From NCBI GenBank assembly GCA_021325295.1, contig JAJPHM010000077.1, positions 83,546-147,545 of the forward strand: DNA of 64,000 bases. Reading direction: 5' to 3'. The notes under the pieces were generated by a model. The model was not told the DNA's origin. It ran no database searches and worked only from the letters and a program-made list of their open reading frames with translations. Position 1 is the stretch's first letter; each line of letters opens with the position of its first letter. This document shows, piece after piece, positions 53,171 to 60,706 of the stretch. The DNA is from Nitrososphaeraceae archaeon. GTDB lineage: Archaea; Thermoproteota; Nitrososphaeria; Nitrososphaerales; Nitrososphaeraceae. The position numbers and the translations under genes were made by a program.

Positions 53171-53180
53171 TGTATATAAG
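53171..53180 (-). promoter_or_regulatory. TATA-like box of the C2H2 gene
   Basis: The coding strand reads CTTATATACA, centred 31 nt before the ATG at 53144. It decides for the short form of the zinc-finger gene. Confidence 0.55.
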
Positions 53181-53288
53181 CAGTCTGATAGATTCTTCTT
53201 GACTGGGCGAAACTGCAATCAGAGAGCTGCATGCGATCATACGCATCATGATAATTGTTGTGTGCAAGATGAGACAGTAATTTTGGTT

Positions 53289-53855
53289 TCATTGCAAATA
53301 CTGCTCTTGGACATTGTTCTGATTTTTGCCAAAAATAGCAGCTATTACTCCATTATTTGAGCCAACGACTCTGACCACCTCAGCCCATCCGACAGATGTT
53401 ACCGACGACATGGACTTGATTACCTCGATCAAGTTATGCAGGTTTTCAGAATCCCTGTAAAATACTTTTGCCATGATGTTGATTTCAGGGTCGCCTATCC
53501 TGAGTGATGTAGCGACCACGTTTTCGTTATGTTCTTCCAAAAGCCTCTTTGCAACCTCCTCGCAGTTGCCCTTGTCTACTGAAATCATGAGGTCTGCTTC
53601 CCTCCATCCAAGCTGCGATATGTCTATATGGTATTTTTTCTTCAGTATTGTTCGCTCTAGCTTTGTCCTCCTTCTCTGTACTGTGGATAGCGGGCTTTTG
53701 TACCGGCTGGCCAGGGTGGCGCTTTTGACATCTGCATTGGTCAGCATTTCTTTTATGATGCTGATGTTCAGCCGGTCAAACACAGGAAGGCTGAGAGAAT
53801 TATTTCCTACGCCGTTGTATGACAGAGAATTCCGTCTTTTTGTTTTTTTTGACAT
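53289..53855 (-). CDS. Lrp/AsnC-type regulator, subtype A (A1)
   Basis: A 188-residue regulator, first of five paralogs. A helix-turn-helix lies around residues 28-70 (DRLNISIIKEMLTNADVKSA; recognition helix with PLSTVQRRRTKLER), followed by a ferredoxin-like RAM-type half (ADLMISVDKGNCEEVAKRLL; VATSLRIGDPEINIMAKVFYRD; SVTSVGWAEVVRVVGSNN). It is closest to the protein at 54569-55117. The C-terminal 15 residues are polar and unique. A TCTGnCAGATAA element lies just upstream of the ATG, and a TATA-like AACTTAATATC at about 53889-53899. Confidence 0.83.
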   Translation of the reverse strand: MSKKTKRRNSLSYNGVGNNSLSLPVFDRLNISIIKEMLTNADVKSATLASRYKSPLSTVQRRRTKLERTILKKKYHIDISQLGWREADLMISVDKGNCEEVAKRLLEEHNENVVATSLRIGDPEINIMAKVFYRDSENLHNLIEVIKSMSSVTSVGWAEVVRVVGSNNGVIAAIFGKNQNNVQEQYLQ

Positions 53856-53857
53856 TT

Positions 53858-53869
53858 TCTGCCAGATAA
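53858..53869. promoter_or_regulatory. Putative operator TCTGCCAGATAA before A1
   Basis: Contains the inverted repeat TCTG-C-CAGA directly in front of the start codon of A1. The same 12-mer with one change stands before the gene at 55288-55788. Another CATCTGACAC-like half is at 53920-53930 (reverse strand). Confidence 0.45.
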
Positions 53870-53950
53870 CACTTAGGCTATATGATTAGATATTAAGTTT
53901 GCTAGCATATATGGCAGCAAGTGTCAGATGCAGGCTAATGCAGCTGCAGC

Positions 53951-54496
53951 CTAACGCAGTTTCAAAAATGAGAGGATTTTTTCTTTTGACCTATTGACAG
54001 GCACATCTGTCACTTCTTCTGACCAGACGACCCTTTCCACGCCCTCTATCTTTTTAGCCTGTGAAATTATCTCAAGAACTTCCATATTGTCCCTGTACAC
54101 AATATCGCCAACGACGTCGGAGTTGCCTATGTGTATAGAAACCCCAGTTACCCTGTCTAGCTCGGCCAGCCTTTTGGCAGCCGTCATCGGGTCGTTACTT
54201 CTTATATATAGATGGATAATGCCCTTCTTGTACCCCAGATATCTGTAATTGGGCTCGACTTTGTTATATACGACCTCCCTCTCAAAAATCCTCCTTGTTC
54301 TTCTCTGTACTGTGGAGAGCGGGACTTTGAGCTCCCGTGATATCTCTTTATTGTTCAGTCCAGACATCAAAGATACGATAATTTTCATATCCAGATCGTC
54401 TAGCCGCATAGTGGGCCTGCTGTTCAATTCGCCTATGATAACGGTATTCTTGGCGCCTTTGCGCATATTAGATGATGTATCGTAGCATATACTCAT
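53951..54496 (-). CDS. Lrp/AsnC-type regulator, subtype B (B1)
   Basis: A 181-residue paralog. HTH around 33-75 (DMKIIVSLMSGLNNKEISRE; PLSTVQRRTRRIFE), then the RAM-like half (GIIHLYIRSNDPMTAAKRL; GVSIHIGNSDVVGDIVYRD; KKIEGVERVVWSEEV). Closest to 55288-55788, with which it shares 44 identical bases (54012-54055). The frame starts at ATG 54496, but an AAGCATTTA box at 54500-54508 lies only 4 nt before it, so the ATG at 54466 (MRKGAKN) may be the real start. Confidence 0.83.
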   Translation of the reverse strand: MSICYDTSSNMRKGAKNTVIIGELNSRPTMRLDDLDMKIIVSLMSGLNNKEISRELKVPLSTVQRRTRRIFEREVVYNKVEPNYRYLGYKKGIIHLYIRSNDPMTAAKRLAELDRVTGVSIHIGNSDVVGDIVYRDNMEVLEIISQAKKIEGVERVVWSEEVTDVPVNRSKEKILSFLKLR

Positions 54497-54568
54497 ACTT
54501 AAATGCTTAATCAGTCACAGTCTGCTGATATGTATATTCACATTAACCAAGATAACAGCAGAACTGTA

Positions 54569-55117
54569 TCATTCCTTGACGCTTTCAAATACCTTTTCAA
54601 GCATTGCAGGCATGTTGCTTCCAACTACCTTGACCACCTCGGCCCATTCGACATAGGTTACATGCTGCATTGACTTTACTTTTTCTGTCAGGCGGTGGAG
54701 TTGCTGGGAATCCCTGTAGAATATCTCGGCCATGATGTTTATTTGGGGATGACCAATCCGCAGCGACGCAACTATTACATTGTTCTCATTGCTCTGCAAC
54801 AGCTTGAGCGCGGTCTCTTCGCTTCTTCCCTTTTCTACAGAGATGAGCAGGTCTGCTACGCGCCAGCCCATCTTGGCAATATCGATTGTATACATCTTTT
54901 TGAGCACAGATTCCTCAAGTCTTGCCCTTCTTCTCTGAAGCGTAGAGAGTGGAATATTGTACTTTGCAGCAATTTCAGTGCTGGAGACGTCTGGATTGTT
55001 GATTAATTCTCTTATTATTTTAACGTTCAGCGCATCGAATAGCCTGTGGGGGAATTTATCGTGTGAATTCGTATTGTGATACTCTGGTTCACGAGTACGA
55101 GGTTTTTGTGATACCAT
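54569..55117 (-). CDS. Lrp/AsnC-type regulator, subtype A (A2)
   Basis: A 182-residue paralog of A1. HTH region ALNVIKIRELINNPDVSSTE-like with PLSTLQRRRARLEESVLKKM, then ADLLISVEKGRSEETALKLL, VASLRIGHPQINIMAEIFYRD and HVTYVEWAEVVKVVGSN. The alternate order with subtype B shows that it arose by duplication of an A-B pair. An operator-like TGTGTCAGATAT overlaps its start codon, and a TATA-like ACCTTTATTG lies near 55151-55160. Confidence 0.83.
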   Translation of the reverse strand: MVSQKPRTREPEYHNTNSHDKFPHRLFDALNVKIIRELINNPDVSSTEIAAKYNIPLSTLQRRRARLEESVLKKMYTIDIAKMGWRVADLLISVEKGRSEETALKLLQSNENNVIVASLRIGHPQINIMAEIFYRDSQQLHRLTEKVKSMQHVTYVEWAEVVKVVGSNMPAMLEKVFESVKE

Positions 55118-55128
55118 GTGTCAGATAT
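55117..55128. promoter_or_regulatory. Putative operator TGTGTCAGATAT at the A2 start
   Basis: Matches TCTGTCAGATAA at ten of twelve positions and overlaps the start codon of A2, in the expected region of the transcript start. Binding there would block initiation. Confidence 0.4.
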
Positions 55129-55287
55129 ACTATAATATTCAATGCATAGAACAATAAAGGTTTATCTGATTTGGCGATGCAATGTGTCATATGAATGGTT
55201 GATAAGTGCAGAAATCAGGTTCTTTATTTTACCTTTACCATCACGCAGGCTGCTACAAATGACAATTCAATTGCAAAGCAGTTCTTG

Positions 55288-55788
55288 CTATAGTTGCTCC
55301 AGGAAATAGGCAGCATTAGCTTCAGGAATGGTGAAAACTTCTTCTGACCAGACGACCCTTTCCACGCCCTCTATCTTTTTTGCTTCAGACATTATGTCCA
55401 GCAGTTGATCCGCTTGCTTAAATACAAAAAAGCCCACAACATCAGAATTGCCTATATGTATTGACGTGCTCAGCATACCTTTTATCTTGGAAATCTGCTC
55501 CGCTGCCGAGTGTATATTTCCATCGCTCAGGTAGATGTGGAGAATCCCGCTCCTAAATCCAAGCTTTTTGTAGTCTAATGATATCTTGTTTTTTATAATC
55601 CCGTTTTCAAATAACTTTCTTGTCCTTCTCTGTACAGTACTGAGGGGAATTTTCAGCCTGCTTGCAATCTCTCGATTGCTGAGGCCGGATAGCATTAGCC
55701 CAAGAATCGCTCTATCTCTTTTGTCAAAGCTATAAGATGGATTGGTGATTCTTGCATATTGCTGCTCATTTATGCGTGCTATACCCAT
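55288..55788 (-). CDS. Lrp/AsnC-type regulator, subtype B (B2)
   Basis: A 166-residue paralog of B1. HTH in DKRDRAILGLMLSGLSNREI with PLSTVQRRTRKLFENGII, then GILHIYLSDGNIHSAAEQI, STSIHIGNSDVVGFFVFKQ and KKIEGVERVVWSEEV. Promoter AAGCATTTA (55821-55829) lies about 37 nt upstream and is overlapped by the best operator-like palindrome of the array. The C-terminus differs from B1. Confidence 0.83.
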   Translation of the reverse strand: MGIARINEQQYARITNPSYSFDKRDRAILGLMLSGLSNREIASRLKIPLSTVQRRTRKLFENGIIKNKISLDYKKLGFRSGILHIYLSDGNIHSAAEQISKIKGMLSTSIHIGNSDVVGFFVFKQADQLLDIMSEAKKIEGVERVVWSEEVFTIPEANAAYFLEQL

Positions 55789-55810
55789 TTCAACGATTTA
55801 GTATACCTTG

Positions 55811-55822
55811 ATCTGTCAGATA
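55811..55822. promoter_or_regulatory. Putative operator palindrome ATCTG-T-CAGAT before B2
   Basis: A perfect 11-bp inverted repeat (55811-55821) that touches the TATA-like box of B2 (55821-55829). Overlap with the TATA element is the classical layout for repression by an archaeal Lrp protein. Confidence 0.5.
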
Positions 55823-56070
55823 AATGCTTTTATTATTTATATGATAGTTCAGCACCGCTAAATGGTGCAGAATTCCATTTTGAACTAATTAGCTGTTATC
55901 TGTCCTGCCATATCTCGACATTTTCCCTCCGCAAATGCTTAAGTAGGCAGTTTTGCCATATAGTAGTTGTGAACTTTACCATGAAATGGTTGGCGGCATG
56001 ATTTGTAACGCCCAGCTCCGATTACAGATTCGATAACTTTGACCGTCTTGATGTACAGCTGCTTGATCTT

Positions 56071-56502
56071 TTGATTTCTGGAAAGACAACACGTCAGATA
56101 GCAAACGAGGCAGCAGTGCCTTTGAGCACCGTGCAGAGAAGAATCAGAAGACTTGTTGGAAGCGGCTTTGTCAGGCCCACCTTTGAGATCGACTACTCGA
56201 AATTTGGCCTAAAGCGCGGCATGGTGCATCTCTACCTGAACGGGGGTAATGCATATGCACTGGCCCAGAAAATAGCTGGCATGGTGGGCATAATTTCGGT
56301 GGTTGTGTATATCGGTAACTCTGATATCATAGCCGATTATGTTGCAGCTAGTGGGGAGGATCTGTTGGAAATGCTTACACAGGTCAAGAAATTGCCCGAT
56401 GTTAGCAGGGTTATCTGGTCTGAGCAAGTTACATCTATACCCACCGGGATGACTATTGCGTCGATACTGGTCTCAAAACCCGATAAGTCTAGTCTAATCT
56501 AA
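56071..56502 (+). CDS. Lrp/AsnC-type regulator, subtype B (B3), 5' end interrupted
   Basis: Divergent fifth paralog. From TTG 56071 the frame gives 143 residues: recognition region ANEAAVPLSTVQRRIRRLV, then GMVHLYLNGGNAYALAQKI, VVVYIGNSDIIADYVAASG and SRVIWSEQVTSIP. Homology to B1/B2 clearly reaches upstream (SDYRFDNFDRLDVQLLDLL), but that part has no ATG, GTG or TTG before the in-frame TGA at 55999-56001; starts at GTG 55969 or ATG 55981 are cut off by it. The TTG product would lack the first HTH helix. It is therefore either a recent pseudogene, a readthrough gene, or one using a rare start codon. Confidence 0.65.
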   Translation: MISGKTTRQIANEAAVPLSTVQRRIRRLVGSGFVRPTFEIDYSKFGLKRGMVHLYLNGGNAYALAQKIAGMVGIISVVVYIGNSDIIADYVAASGEDLLEMLTQVKKLPDVSRVIWSEQVTSIPTGMTIASILVSKPDKSSLI

Positions 56503-56829
56503 TCTTTCTTTGCATTACAGGAACTGCTCTAACAAGACAGCTGCATTTTTTCCCTGTGTGAAAGGAGGCATGGCAGGTAGATAGGTTTGAATTCCATAAC
56601 ACGGTTGATTTTGGCTCAAACAAGACATCTGCCGATGGAATATTTGTTTTTTGTGAGCAGAAAACCACTACAGGAGCCTATTGACAACACGTTAGTAGCA
56701 TAGATGGAAGTAATAATGAATATGCTGCTTTGCCATACGGGCAGTAATAGCAAAAAAAACAGTTTGTGACATACTATCTCACGTAAAGCCTTTTAAGATA
56801 CGCAATATATCATCAAAACAGCGATAACA
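56503..56829. other. Intergenic stretch before the response regulator
   Basis: About 330 bases. It holds a short agtctagtctaatctaatc tract (56488-56506) and a TATA-like cttttaaga (56789-56797) about 37 nt before the next gene. A 40-codon open frame near 56570-56690 has no start codon. No gene is called. Confidence 0.4.
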
Positions 56830-57216
56830 ATGGCTCGCCTTACCAGCCAACGTCAATCAATTATGCTTGTTGATGACGAGCAGGATATTGTCTCGGTTCT
56901 GAGGCGTGGTCTGGTACAGGAAGGCTTTGAAGTTGATGCATTTACCGATCCGCTTGTTGCTGCAAAAAATTTCAGACCTAACAGATATTCCAGAGTATTG
57001 ATTGATGTCAGGATGCCTGGTATGAGCGGCTTTGAGCTGGCGCGGAGGATCTCTTCAATCGACAAGGACACACAGATTTGTTTTCTTTCCTCATTCGAGA
57101 TTCATTCAGATGAAGCAAGAAAGGTGTTTCCTACCCTCGGAAACGGCGGCTGTTTTATAACAAAACCCATAAGCCCATCTGCATTGGCAGCGCATATTCT
57201 ATCTCATCATGGATGA
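56830..57216 (+). CDS. Single-domain response regulator (CheY-like)
   Basis: A 128-residue receiver domain without output domain. The acidic pair is Asp15-Asp16 in IMLVDDEQDIV, the phosphate-accepting Asp59 in VLIDVRMPGMSGFEL, Ser87 in FLSSF and Lys112 in ITKPISPSAL. All residues needed for phosphotransfer are present. No histidine kinase lies in the window. It would act through protein-protein contacts. A TATA-like box is at 56789-56797. Confidence 0.9.
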   Translation: MARLTSQRQSIMLVDDEQDIVSVLRRGLVQEGFEVDAFTDPLVAAKNFRPNRYSRVLIDVRMPGMSGFELARRISSIDKDTQICFLSSFEIHSDEARKVFPTLGNGGCFITKPISPSALAAHILSHHG

Positions 57217-57299
57217 CGCTAAATGACATCAGGCACATTCAATTTTGCGTAACTCTCGGCTGGTCCATCCTGCAAGACGCCAAACTCTAGCCTAACTGA

Positions 57300-58088
57300 C
57301 TAAACTTCGCGCCATATGGCCTTTGTCTTTGCTAGCGCTACGAACCCAACAAGGTAAGCGATCTGGACAACAAATCCAAGAAAAAGCGACCAGTCAGCAG
57401 GTGTCTTTGCGCCCATGGTATACTGTAGCATAAGCGATGCATGCGTAGTGGGCACTGCATAGGCAAGGTAACGCAGGCCCTGAGGCAGAATATTGACGGA
57501 ATAGTAGACAGGCGGTATCACGGCCAAGATCACGTTTACAAATGATATTACCTGTGTGGCATTTCGCATATGAAGCATATGCGACGACAGAAAAAATCCC
57601 ATCGCCGACATCGATCCCCAGATAAGAAGAATGTTTGCCACAAGCAATGGAATGCTCAGAATTGAGCTTCCAGAATATACTACAAGAAATGCAAGTACTG
57701 TCAGTGCCGGCAATCCAAAGAGAAGCTCAGACAGCGCCAGGCCCATCATGTACGTCAGGGGCGAGACAGGTGAGGCGACAAAGAGATCCTGAATCTTGTA
57801 TTCTGTTTTGTAAAACGATATATCTTGTCCCAGGGCAAGACCATATCCTACCAGGGCCATCACAAGGCTTCCTGCAATGGCAAAGTGAACATACTGGCCG
57901 TTGCTGATTACGAAGAGCACAAAAAGAAGTGAAAATGGGCTTATGGCTGTAAATATCATGGATACAGGGTTTCTGCGGAGCCAGAGTATCCCTGTAAGAT
58001 GAGCTATCAGGTAGACCTGCTTGAGTGGAAGCGTTTTGCTTGTGCTTGCTTTTATGCTCGTGATTCTGCCAGAAGTTTTATGCACCAT
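57300..58088 (-). CDS. ABC-2 type transporter permease
   Basis: A membrane protein of about 262 residues with six hydrophobic segments (roughly 50-70, 75-95, 120-145, 150-170, 185-205, 235-255). The ABC-2 pattern is visible in the last third (NILPQGLRYLAYAVPTTHA). It overlaps the 3' end of its ATPase gene by about 10 nt from ATG 58088 (47 nt from ATG 58124), so the two form an exporter. The cargo is unknown (drug, lipid or polysaccharide). Confidence 0.85.
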   Translation of the reverse strand: MVHKTSGRITSIKASTSKTLPLKQVYLIAHLTGILWLRRNPVSMIFTAISPFSLLFVLFVISNGQYVHFAIAGSLVMALVGYGLALGQDISFYKTEYKIQDLFVASPVSPLTYMMGLALSELLFGLPALTVLAFLVVYSGSSILSIPLLVANILLIWGSMSAMGFFLSSHMLHMRNATQVISFVNVILAVIPPVYYSVNILPQGLRYLAYAVPTTHASLMLQYTMGAKTPADWSLFLGFVVQIAYLVGFVALAKTKAIWREV

Positions 58089-59019
58089 CCGCACCTCCGC
58101 TACCTGCTTCTTCATTAGCAGCATTGCCTACAAGTGACACAAAGACATCATCCAGAGTTACCGGCGAGACCGTAAACGACAGGTTTCTTTTTATCGCAAG
58201 TTCTGACAGCTCCCTTGCTGCAGATTCATATGTGAAGACCCTGAGGCTGCCGGCGCCAGTATCAACAACGGAGCCGTACGAGCTGAGAAGTCCTGGGTCA
58301 ATTCCATTCTTTGCAACATCAACCCTGACATTTTGGGGAATGACTTTCCTCAAGTCCTGCAGTGTCCCGTGGACTATAATCTTGCCTCTATCAATTATGG
58401 CCACCCTGTCAGAGAGCATCTCTGCCTCGTCCATATAGTGTGTGGTAAGCAATATTGACCGTCCCCTGTCCTTCCAGTCTCTGATCGCCGACCAGACCTG
58501 CCTTCTTGAAATTGGGTCAAGGCCTATAGTGGGCTCGTCTAGAAATAATAGTTCGGCGTCGGTAGCCATCGCCATGGCAACAAGTATTTTCTGCTTCATG
58601 CCGCCTGAGAGGTTCATAGCAGGCCTGTCGCGGGCGTCATAAAGCTCAAGTTTCTGCAGTATCTCGGCTGATTTTTCTTTTGCAGATTCGTTGCTCTCCC
58701 CTCTTATCTTGAGCCAGTTGTACACGTGGTCCCAGGGCGTCAGTGCCCTGAGCGGTCTTCCTTCCTGCGGCACAATTGAGATAAGGTTTCTTATCATGCC
58801 CGCCTGGCTTGCAACATCGTACCCTAGTACTTCGATCCTGCCAGATGTAGGCAAAAGCTGTGTGGCGCACATCCTGACAAAGGTGGTCTTGCCAGCTCCA
58901 TTTCTGCCAAGAAGAGTAAAAGTCATGCCTGCATCAATATCTAGCGAGACTTCGTCCAGAGCGGCATACCTTGAGCCTTTGTATACCTTGGAGACCCTTG
59001 AAGCCTTTACTGCAAGCAT
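58078..59019 (-). CDS. ABC transporter ATP-binding protein
   Basis: A 313-residue ATPase of the drug/lipid exporter class. Walker A is LLGRNGAGKTTFVRM, the Q loop is SIVPQEGRPL, the signature is NLSGGMKQKILVAMAMA, Walker B is LLFLDEPTIGLDP, and the switch His is in LLTTHYMDEAEM. A C-terminal domain of about 80 residues follows, as in DrrA/CcmA-like proteins. The tail is Gly/Ala rich. Confidence 0.93.
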   Translation of the reverse strand: MLAVKASRVSKVYKGSRYAALDEVSLDIDAGMTFTLLGRNGAGKTTFVRMCATQLLPTSGRIEVLGYDVASQAGMIRNLISIVPQEGRPLRALTPWDHVYNWLKIRGESNESAKEKSAEILQKLELYDARDRPAMNLSGGMKQKILVAMAMATDAELLFLDEPTIGLDPISRRQVWSAIRDWKDRGRSILLTTHYMDEAEMLSDRVAIIDRGKIIVHGTLQDLRKVIPQNVRVDVAKNGIDPGLLSSYGSVVDTGAGSLRVFTYESAARELSELAIKRNLSFTVSPVTLDDVFVSLVGNAANEEAGSGGADGA

Positions 59020-59481
59020 GGATAGTAGCAGATATCGATTAGCATATGTCTAATGTTAGAGTTTTGGTTCTGCCAGCAAGTCAGAGGAAGCAGGTAAGCA
59101 GGTATACAATTGGCTCAACTTTGCAGTCCGCTTGTACAGTGAGAGACGCAAAAGTCAGCTGGAAACGATGCTAAAGAACCTGCAACAGTTGCAGGATGCT
59201 TGGAACCTTGAGCAGGCAGGTAGGTTAAAGCCGCAATCGTATACAATTCCGCACTTTGGGCATTGGTGCATATGCTGCTGTTCGTTATTCAACATCTTGC
59301 CTTGGTCAACCTCAATTTTGGATAAGCATATTTGTCTTTATGAGAGAAATAACCTTGACACATTGGTCGCAACAATTGCATTCTAATATTACAGCTATCC
59401 CTATAACCCATAGATCCATAACCATTACAATGGCGGGGAATGCGATATACAAATAAGTCTCTAATCACATATACTTCTAAA

Positions 59482-59805
59482 ATGAAAAAAGAGTTTATTG
59501 TTGCAAGGATCGAGGCATCGCAGGATGGCAGTCCCTATGTCTATGTCACTTTTAACGACCCGAAGGAGTACAAGCCCGGTGAACGAGCCCAATCTCCATT
59601 TGGCAACGCAATGGCATTCACATCAATGGAAGACCTTATGAAAAATATGCCCAAGGTCATGGCAAATATCTCTGGGGTAATGGGCGGCGGCATTACAGAC
59701 TCGCCTACCATGAAGATCAGTATGAGAGAATACCAAGACATGGCTATCAAAGTGGGAGACAAGGTCACAATAGAAATACAGAAAATAGAAAGCAGTGGTG
59801 TCTAG
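59482..59805 (+). CDS. Conserved-looking small protein of unknown function
   Basis: A 107-residue soluble protein from ATG 59482 (MKKEFIVARIEASQDGSPYVYV). It has a beta-rich N-terminus, a Met/Gly-rich middle (MEDLMKNMPKVMANISGVMGGG) and a closing strand region (MAIKVGDKVTIEIQKIE). The frame is open to 59440, but the box atatacaaataag (59445-59457) lies inside that extension, so the shorter start is chosen. I do not recognise the family. Confidence 0.7.
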   Translation: MKKEFIVARIEASQDGSPYVYVTFNDPKEYKPGERAQSPFGNAMAFTSMEDLMKNMPKVMANISGVMGGGITDSPTMKISMREYQDMAIKVGDKVTIEIQKIESSGV

Positions 59806-59875
59806 GTTAAATTAGATTTATGCCAAGGCGCCTGCAAAGGTAGTCTGAAAATGCATCCTTGCGCATATTTATTTT

Positions 59876-60034
59876 CTATCTTAACTTCAATGTCCCCCAC
59901 ATCCTGCAATTTGGACAGGGATTAAAAACTGCAAAGACAGGTGCAAAGCCCCAGAATACCTTGGCTGTACCATCTTTTTTGCAGTTGGCACATGTTACAT
60001 TTACCTCGTAAGTAAAAGGATTGGGATATGACAT
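59876..60034 (-). CDS. Zinc-ribbon microprotein
   Basis: A 52-residue protein with two CxxC knuckles, CANC at about 15-18 and CPNC at about 40-43, separated by an aromatic, hydrophobic core (KVFWGFAPVFAVFN). This is a classical zinc-ribbon spacing. It is below common length cut-offs. Function unknown; may accompany the neighbouring small proteins. Confidence 0.6.
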   Translation of the reverse strand: MSYPNPFTYEVNVTCANCKKDGTAKVFWGFAPVFAVFNPCPNCRMWGTLKLR

Positions 60035-60175
60035 GGCTATGGTACTAAAAGTTCTATCTTGTAAGCCACATAAGCCTTGTTGACGATTTAATCTGAAACC
60101 TTTTTTCTTTTGCCGAAAGTGTACTTACTATATCTTCAATTCTCTATCAGGGTCAAGGAGGCAAACAAACGCAAA

Positions 60176-60490
60176 TCATTTCTCCATAAAAGACATCATA
60201 ATCGACATAATTGCTATAGTGTCTTTACCTGTCAGAGCACCTTTTCCAACAAACTCCTCAATGAAAAAAACGCCGTAACGGAACATCAACTCAGTTTCAT
60301 CCACTCCTTGCTCCTTAAACGGAAACAGTTCAGGATTCGCAAGTATTTTATCATGTATCGATTTTATGAATTGTTTGAATTTCTTTGTTGTTTGGTAGCT
60401 CTGCTTGTCCTCCAAATATTCAAGGATGTTCCATTCAATCAATTGCTTCATTGCCTTGTTCAAATTTTGGTCGTCAGTAAAGTCTGACAT
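60176..60490 (-). CDS. Hypothetical helical protein
   Basis: About 104 residues from ATG 60490 (MSDFTDDQNLNKAMKQLIEW). Entirely helical in appearance, with LEYLEDKQSYQTTKKFKQFI in the middle, suggestive of a winged-helix N-terminus, and a C-terminal TGKDTIAIMSIMMSFMEK. Codon use is AT-rich compared with the 30-52 kb region. No firm family. Confidence 0.55.
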   Translation of the reverse strand: MSDFTDDQNLNKAMKQLIEWNILEYLEDKQSYQTTKKFKQFIKSIHDKILANPELFPFKEQGVDETELMFRYGVFFIEEFVGKGALTGKDTIAIMSIMMSFMEK

Positions 60491-60706
60491 GCATGTCAAA
60501 TAGAATGGCGGCAATATGTAAAGTCATCCTAATTCTCGATTATGCTTGTAATCTCTGCAATGCTATCCCAGTTTTTCTTTATTTGACTTTTGAACCAAAA
60601 GACAGAATAAAGACCAAAATTATTTATGAAAAAATTGTTTTATATCTACGAGGTCGTTGGTGGCTGTAAAACAATCCAAATGACTGTTGATACAGCCAGA
60701 GTTTCT

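Noticed and set aside
56002..56070. Selenocysteine reading of the TGA before the fifth Lrp paralog
   Set aside because: Lrp proteins have no selenoprotein relatives, no selenocysteine insertion element is visible, and the position corresponds to an unconserved N-terminus.
59132..59386. Forward frame of 84 codons with a helical start (NLQQLQDAWNLEQAGRL)
   Set aside because: The second half becomes Cys/Trp-rich nonsense; possibly a remnant but not supportable as a gene.
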